In this document: positions 48,001 to 57,000 of the stretch, piece by piece
How positions within the stretch are numbered: position 1 is the first letter of the stretch
Layout: every line of letters starts with the position of its first letter
Assembly: GCA_037893245.1 (NCBI GenBank)
Contig: JBAIAA010000261.1
Span: forward strand, 2,108,001-2,172,000
From: Crossaster papposus
Taxonomy: Eukaryota > Echinodermata > Asteroidea > Velatida > Solasteridae
Length of the DNA: 64,000 bases
Direction: 5' to 3'
Notes under the pieces: generated by a model
The model's input: the letters and a program-made list of their open reading frames with translations, nothing else
Told to the model about the DNA's origin: nothing
Database searches by the model: none
Translations under genes and position numbers: made by a program

Positions 48001-51000
48001 CGAAGTAATGCGGTTATGGAAAAAGATATTACTTTGTATCCCCAAAAATTTGAATCTGAGAAGCGTTACTGCATGCAGTGACGTTTCTCAGATTGTGTAT
48101 TTCAATGCAAATTATTCTTCCTGCGTGGACATAACCGCTCCAAATATTCGGCAAAATCTCAAAATCGCTACCACCTTTTGAAAAGAATTTTTTACAGGTT
48201 AGTTTTATGGTATAATATCTATAACTATATAGGATTGAAACAACAGTGGGTTCCAATTACCAAACGTATATGATCCCTTTAAGGACAATTAATAAAGAAA
48301 TTAATCTAAAACGACCAAATTGCGCTAAGACTTTACACAACTTCCATCCCAGCTTGTCACATTATTTAAAATCATTAAAAAATACTTGAAATATGAGCCC
48401 CCACCCCCACCTCCCTCGATGTTGCTTATTATGCCTTATGCCGTAGTCCGTATATTATCCAGCCGTGACGATGCCGTCCGTTTTGGACGCGGCATTGTCC
48501 ACAAACTAAGCTGCAATCATAGTCCGTAGGTAGTTGGTCAGATACTCCTAGTTGGTCAGATACTCCTACCAATAGTTGAGGTAGGGCTAACAAGTAAGCC
48601 ACCGATATCAGAGACAACAATAATTAAATTTCTTCTTTGCCCGGCGAAGCAAAATCTCAATCTCCAAGCAACAGTACAAAATGAATTTCCGCTCTCCAAG
48701 CAGAACCACGGCGTCAAATACAAAACAAATGAAACATTGTTCAATAAATGCAAACAAGTTATTCCTTCAGAGGCTAAGACAAAAGTGACAGCACAGCAAC
48801 GTTTTCTTCCCGCCTAACTTTTCTACCTCTAGAATGTAACGGACCAACTGTACTGCTCATTGTCCCACTGCCAGGGCTTGCCCAATATCACACAACAAGA
48901 TATCTGATAGGCAACATGGACATCTGGCCTGTAATACAACTGCAGTCCACTGCTTGACGCCTTTGCTCTCTGCGTGTGCCAGTCTATAACCTAATCAGCC
49001 ATGAGCAATCTCCTTGAAAATCCTGGATCCGCCATTGACTTGTGGGAAAATAGGGATAATATTTACCGATGAAACTTGTCTGTCCAAGTACCAAAAGCAA
49101 TGTCACTTGAAACCGACATAAACGGCCAATAAAGTTTACTAATTGATAGCTGCCGCGCCGTTAAAGTGTATGAGACATCTGCCGTATATTTTAATATCGT
49201 GTTGCCTTACAAAATGGCGGACGGGTTACAAGGCGGCACGTCCGTGTAGCGCGCAAAGTATAATGAGTGCGCTCTTTAGTTTCTATAATATAACTCCATG
49301 ATAATCACTAATGTCCGTCCGTCCGTAGTCCGTACGTGTCATTTTGGTTAAAGTTTGGTCTTATTTGCAAAGTTGAAGTACAATTCCAATCAAACTTGGG
49401 TCACTGATGCAATATTGTAACCTTTATATCATTCTTGTGTTAAATAGGTCAAGTACTGAGGTCAAAAGTCAAGTTCTAAAATAGGCTGGAATTAAAAAAC
49501 TTGAATTCCAATTGCAATTAAACTTAGGTCATGTATCATGGTCGTTTCAAAGGCTAAGTACTGAGGACAAAAGTCATTTGAGGTCAAGTTGTAAAAAAAG
49601 TTTAAATTGAAAAAATTGTCTCATTTGAAAACTTGAAGTCAAATTGCAATCAAACATGGATAATGCATGCATGCAATATTATAACCTTCATAACGACGGT
49701 CGTGCCAACGATAACATACTGAGGTCAAAGGTCACGAGGTCAAGTTATACAGTGGGGTAATCATGAAAGTAGGCGAGACTCGTGGATCGAGAACTAACCT
49801 TGTTGTTTTTTCGTAAACAGTTCTAAAATGATGCACACATTCTCACAAAAAGTCAAGTGCTCACCACTGTAGGAATCGATGGTCCAATATTCATCCTTGT
49901 CCATATGCGCTCTCCCATTCTCTGGGTAGAAGGCGTGCGCGAGAACGCCACCAGGTCCGTCGAAACGTGCGCCGTCCCCATGTGCCCCGGCGTAGAAGTT
50001 GACGACGATGTCAGCTGGCGTGTTCCCAGGCACGCGCGTGAATGCCAAGGATGAGACGTCAGACCACATCTGTACACGCAGGACAGAACCAGTTTGAGTT
50101 AGCTTGTAAAAAAAGTGCCCTGTGAGGTCACAATGTGGATCCAGATCAGTCAATTTTGCCCGTTGTCCTGAATTTTTATCAACTTTTGTTTTCGTTAACA
50201 TGCCTACAAGTCAATCAAACCAAAAACCAAACCAAACCACGCCCACATGTCAATCAAACCAAACCACGCCCACATGCCAATCAAACCAAAAAACAAACCA
50301 CGAGCTACTAAAACGATTTGACAATTTTTTTTCTAGTTTTCCCCCATAATTTACCTGTGCAAAGACTTCTCATTCACTTTAAAAGGAACTTTTCACAGAC
50401 ACAACAATAACACTAAAAACATGACGCCACAGCTTGTTGTTATTTAGTCCGTCTATGTAGTTCATCAATATGACCAATACTCCAAACATCGGGCTTATTG
50501 ATTTTCACGAGATTTGTTTCACAGCTCGGTCTTGACGCAAGGGTCACGTGAACCCGTAAAATTCCGAGGACATTCCAGGCATAGCTCAAATAGCTACTCA
50601 CCCCGCATGCGCGCCGAGTCGTTTTGATTCAATATACGATCACTATATACAGGCTGTGTGTTTTCCATAAATTGCACAAGGCTCCATTGCACAAATGTGG
50701 CTTCTAGCTTACACGTCCGCAAAAGGCGAACATTTTCCGGGTGTATCATGGTGCCATCGGGCAGCCGAAAAGTATTCGCCTATTGCGGACGTGTAAAAAA
50801 ACACATTTGTGCTTGGTGCCATGTGCAATTTATGGGAAACACACACAGCGTGTATTTCGTACCTTGAATGGAAACGACTCAGCGCGCATGCGGGAGCGAG
50901 TACATACTGTAGCTATTTGAGCTATGCTTGGAATGTCCTCGGGATTTTACGGGTTCACGTGACCCTTGCGTCAAGACCGAGCTGTGAAACAAATCTCGTG

Positions 51001-54000
51001 ATAATCAAGGGCGCCCTCAATAAGGATGTTTTGGGAGTATTGATGATTGATGAACTGCATAGACAGACGGCGCGCCCGGAACAAATAAACAACTCCGTCT
51101 TGGAGCAAGACTAGGTATCCAAATATGGCAAGCCCCGGTATCCAGTCGGAGTGGGGCTGTGACGAAGCGGTTTCTCGGCACACGGGCCAACGGGAGGGGC
51201 GGGGGACCAACTGCTCCACACACGTTAATGGGGCGGAGTCGATGGGGGTTGTTCCGCACAGCAGTTTATGAAGCAAAATCAATGCAGTTGCTCAGCACAC
51301 GAGTTAATAGGGCGGAGCCGGTGAAGTTGCTCCGCACGAGAGTCTATGGGGCGGAGCCGACGCAGCTGTGTCGCAAACGAGTCATTAGAGCGGAGCCAGT
51401 GGAGTTGCTCCGCGCACAAGTCAATAGAACGGACCTGGCGGAGCCAAGGGAGTTACTCCGCATGGGAGTCAATGGGGCGAAACCACTGACCTCTACACCT
51501 GGACGGACCATTGTCCATATTCTGCTGTGCTAACGCTTGAAGTCGGCGCGAACTGGAAGTGCAACATGGCGGACCCAAGACGTCACTTCTGTGAGCCAAT
51601 GAAATGTCCATGTGTAGAGGTCAGTGGATTTACTCTGTACATTTTTTATTTATAAACATTACGTCATACGTACTGTACCCACTGAACTCTACACCTGGAC
51701 ATTTCATTGGCTTACAGAGTGACGTCGTGGGTACGCCATGTTGCACTTCCAGTTCACGCCGACTTCAAGTGTGAAACAATGATGATCTGTCCATGTGTAT
51801 AGAGGTCAGTGGGCGAAACCGATGGAGTTGCTCCGCGCACTGCATGCAAGTCTATGGAACGGAACGGACGCAATTATTGCTCCGCACAGAAGTCAATAAG
51901 GCAACATTTTAAAAGCTTGATTTCTTGATTCGTACTTGTAATTTCGGTCTTATTTGTGAACTAATAATTTGGCCTTGTCTCACACTAGTCTGTTTTTCCA
52001 TTGTCTTTTGTTTAGTTCCCTGGTTGGACACACAGACGTTATACGCTTAACCTTATACCTTAAAGTTGTCACTTAATTGTATTACCGCTTCTTTATTTAA
52101 CTTATTGTGTACATAGTTTCTATCAAATTCTTGGATTTTCTGGTAATTTCTGTATAATTGTACATATATATTGTAATGAATGGCAACATTGAAATAAATG
52201 TTACAATCAAACAAACAAACCAATGCGGCGAGCCCCGCTCCCGGCTAGCGGAACTTCTGACGGAAGTCGCGGGAGCGTTCACGGGCCCAGGCGGCAAGCT
52301 CGGCCATGTATCAAGCATAAAATCGATACGGGGACAACAACACATACCGGGGGTATACGTCAGTCGCCAATAAGATTGCCGATATACCAACTGTGGGAGG
52401 CTGAGAGACAGATGCTGCAGGGGGCGTGATTAAACCCTCCGAGAGCCCTTGGTCCTCGCCAGTTGTCCTTGTTCAAAAGAAAGACGGCTCCGTCTGTTTT
52501 TATGTAGATTACCGGAAAGTCAATAAGGCGACGCTGAAGAATGCATACTCCATCCCCAAAATCAAAGACAACGTCGACGCTACTGGCAGGTCAATGTGGA
52601 TAGGAAAAACCGGGCGAAGACGGCCTTTGGATGCAGAATGGCCTATACCAATTAACTGTGATGCCGTTCGGAATCTACAACGCCCCTGCGACGTTTGAGC
52701 GTCAGATAGAGCGAATACTGAATAGGTTTTAGTGGCAGATGGCGGTGGTCTATCCTGATGACGTAATCGTGTTCGACGAACAATACCGGGGGATGGCCAC
52801 GGTCCTGGAGCGATTTCGGGCTACCGGCCTGAAACTCAAGCCGAGGAAGTGCAATCTTTTCAAGACACAATTGTCCTTCCTTGGTTACCTGGTGTCGGCT
52901 GAAGGTATGCGAACAGATCCAGATCATCAGGAAATGATCGCAACCTGACTCCGGTTTTCTTGGCTTTGTGTTCTACTACATGCATAGGCGCTTCTTGCCA
53001 ACTTTGCTGATGACTGACCGCCCCCTCCATGCCCTTACGAACAAGAGTCAGAATGCCTTCTCCTGGTCGGATGCCTGTACTGTGAGACGGCCATCGAGCA
53101 TCTGGATTGGCGGACCCGAGTTTTTCCTGTCGGGTCTTACGTTAGCCTTCCAAATGGGAGCTGGCTTCGGCTGGACACGGCCGGTACAATCAGGCAATCC
53201 AACACCACAAGAGAGGCCGCCACTAACATGGAAGCTTCCCTTTGTGAGCGCCTTAGAGGCAATTGCGGTGGAACACACGTGTTGGACGCCGGTGGCCATC
53301 GGTTGTGGCGGAAACGGGTGGTCAACACCCACGAGGTCCCTTGGCGTCTCCTTTAAACATACCAGGGACAGCAGCACGCTCGGTTCTTGGGCCCCACCGT
53401 GCACCCCAACACTCACTTGAAGGATTACTATCACCAGGACAGGGGCGGATGCAGGATTTTTTTTAAAGGGGGGTTCCACATAAATACTGGAAAATATTTA
53501 GGGGGGCAGACACTGCGAGCACGGAGCACGAAGCCCATACGGCGTTGGGTTTCCCGGACCCGCTTGCCCCCCGGAAAATTTTGGATTCTAGATGCTCTGT
53601 GGTGCAATCTGAGGCATTTCCTGGCCACTTTCCTCTGACTTTTTGAGCCGAAAATGCGTGCACGGGAAACGTTTCTGACGCTGCCACTTTGGTAGTTAAT
53701 GGTACTCACGGCCAAACACGAGACAATTTTAATTCAGCGAATAAGCCTAGCAGTAACGTACCAACTAAATAGCCATAATGTGTACACAACGTACAAACGC
53801 GCACAACCCGCACGTGCCGTTTTTATGAATGGGTATACACAAATGTATTAACAATGTACATGTAATGTACAAAGACTGACGTCGGCTGCACAATATACAA
53901 AGACGTTAGCTGTATGCCTGTGCGGCGTGTTTTGTTTACCAAAGTACCAATGTTTATAATGCTTTCATTGGCCAAAAATGAGTCCACATAACCAATAATT

Positions 54001-57000
54001 CACTCTCTATCTTCAACCATACTTCAACTTTTAAAAAACTATTTATTTATTTTTATAATTATTTTAAGAAAAAAAGGGGTCCGGACCCTTGGACTCCACC
54101 CTGTATTCGCCCATGCAGGAGCATCTTCGCCTCCACACTACCCCGGTAATGTGGGAGCAGTTGTTTCGGCAAACATAGGTGCAGCGACAACCAACGCCTA
54201 CCTCTAGACCCTAAATACCTACGGACACCTGTTTTCTTTCTTTGATTGCTCTTTGTTGTTTCGCACTTGGGTATGATTGCGTTTGTATTTACCGGCAATC
54301 GTGGTCGTCGGATAAAAGAATTGGGAGGCAAACAATGGGTCCACGATTGACACAACGTCCACGATCTCAACTCGTGTACAAATCCTATGGCAATCATCCG
54401 AAAACGTTAATGTACAAACAAAAGAGGTAAGACGGTCGGACAATGCCCCGTCCAAGATTGCCGGTCCATACATGACTACATGTGAGTTAGTCTTGCATAC
54501 GCACTGTGGACCTCCGAACAATATAGGTCCACGCGATGCGGGAAGAGGTTACGGTTTGTGGACTCGCCCAGGTTCACAATCCGTTTTTCAGTTTCCGAAA
54601 AAGAGCGCTAGAGGAAAAACGGGTTAGGGTTATATATAGAAAAGATAGAAGGAGCAACTGAGAGGCCCAGAATCAAAATTTGAGGGTAAATTTGTTTTAG
54701 GGAAGCGAGAAAAATATGTATTTAGTCAACGTTTTTTAACTACACGAAGACAAAGGAATGTCCACAGTATACGTATACGTGTGTGCGTGTTCTAGGTCTA
54801 GTGGGCGTTTTCCCGACCGGATTCTCGCTTGCTATCTGCTAACGATGTTGATGCTCGCCGTCTTGTTCGGGGACAAACAAGAGTCCTCGAGGGGGGGTGA
54901 TATGGCGTCGGTGCCGGTCGACTAGCATAAACAACATTATGCCTAATTTGAAGACTTATTAGCGAAGAAAATATCAACTGGAGAGCCATAAACAAGTACA
55001 TTCTGACGTGCATCACAGTCGGGCAAATTGGTAAAAAAAGTCCAATCAATAAAGGCATGGAAGTTGGCACTTTTTACTTTGATCGGTAATTCTCAGATCC
55101 CGATCAACGATGGACTTTCATATGGCTCTGTTCCCCATAAAAAAATTTGATTCTCCTGGATATTATTCATCAGCCCTATATCTTGCCTAATCAGGTCATG
55201 GCTGGTCGCCCCCTTCCTTTATTTATATGTTTTGGTGCCCAGAACAGTAACTGTGAAACTACCTTATTCTTGCATCGGTAGCAATGCCCAGATAGTTTCT
55301 TTCTCCCCCACCTGCTGATTTTTGTATATATATATGCAATGAATGGTAGATCACCATACACGATAATCATTTGAAAAACGTCTCATTCATAGTATATCTT
55401 GAAAAAGATATTTGGCTATAGGCCTTCGCAGATTAGTCACAGAAAACAATATAAGTAGATTAGCAACAATTTTCAAATTTTTCAAAATATCAAAAATTGC
55501 TGCCATAGCATGTTATTATACCTATATGCTTTCAAAGGTCAAATCTGCGATGCGGCCTATAATATCTTTCCCCAAATATCCCCAAATATCTGTCTCATGC
55601 TCTGAGTGTGTGCCAAATATCATGCTTTTATCATCAAGTGAACAAATCAGCTGCCTGAAAGCATGTGTGGAAGCCAGTCCTCTCAGTATGGCGGTTAAGC
55701 GCGTCACTAGCGAGTGTACGCAAATGCATTTATATAGGCATGGTACATATCGTCAGCGTCACCACGAAGTAACACTAATGTCATGGCTGAATCGCGACCC
55801 CTTTCTGGCGTTTTCACGAAGTAACGCAAAGCCCATAGCTAATACACACGGATAACGTCACTTCGTGAAAACTCGATACGCGGGGCCATTTCTGGCGTTT
55901 TCACGAAGTAACACAAAGCCCATAGCTAATACACACGGATAGCGTCACTTCGTGAAAACTCGTAAACGGCGTATCTGATTAGTGAGTTTTCACGAAGTGA
56001 CGCTATCCGTGTGTATTAGGGCTTTGCGTTACTTCGTGAAAACGCCAGAAAGGGGTCGCGCGTATCACGTGACATTAGTGTTACTTCGTGGTGACGGTGA
56101 AGATATATTAAACACACGGGGTTGGTATACCGTGGAAAAGGAAATACTAGATTCGGTCTATTTTCTCCTCCTTTTTCTTTACCTTAAAGGCATCGGCGAT
56201 GGTATTTTCAACGTCAGAGGTAGACATGTCTGGGGTAAAAGTGTCGATGCGAAAGGTCAAATCAGTCTGTGACCAATAACTGCCTCCTAATGTGTAGCGC
56301 TTGGCCCGTCTGGTGCCTAGACTGTTGTCAGTAATATCCGGCATACCACAACGTGGCTGGTTCATCAACGCGACGGTTGCCTCATCAAGTTCACCTGGGA
56401 CGAAAAGAAAAAACAATATAAGACCAGGGCCCAATTTCATAGAGCTGCTTAAACACACAAAACATTCCGGAGGTCGCAGGTTCAAGACCCGCCTTGCCAA
56501 TTTCTTTGTTCACTTTGAAATTTATGAACATTTACCTAGTCAGTTTCCATTGTGGTTTATTTGTGTATAATAATAATAAGAAAAAAGTCGTATATAGTAT
56601 ACCCTCACTGAATTGGGCGTGATCACTGGCTATACGGAATCCTGGTGTTTATGACTTATGACTGGCGTCCTAGAACAAAAATACTGACAATTTGGGAGAC
56701 CTCCAACATAGGGCAAGATAGCTCAGTTGATAGAGCGCGGGTCCAGCATCCCGGAGGTCGCAGGTTTAATAAGTCCCGCCGTGCTTTGTTCACTTTGAAA
56801 TTATGAAAATTTACCTAGTCGGTTTTCCTTGTGGTTTATTTGCGTAAAAAAATTAACCGGACAGGGAAGCTGCAAAGCAGGGCGGTGGGGCGGTCAAGCC
56901 CCGCCTTCTTGCAAAGCACGGGAGTGGAGAATTCGCTCCTTGTGAAGCTTTGTCTCACATTTCCTTCTAAGAAGCGGGAGTTGGCGAAGGCGGTAGGTGG

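Noticed and set aside
51159-51533. 124-codon repeat protein
   Set aside because: The 42-base minisatellite keeps the frame open by arithmetic; there is no promoter, splice site or homologue in sight.
52968-53479. 150-codon and 143-codon frames on both strands
   Set aside because: Only the first ~40 codons of the + frame continue the Gypsy relic; the rest has no family features and the minus frame is a shadow.
56708-56790. tRNA gene
   Set aside because: A and B boxes are visible, but the B box is damaged, the acceptor stem does not pair and a SINE tail follows.
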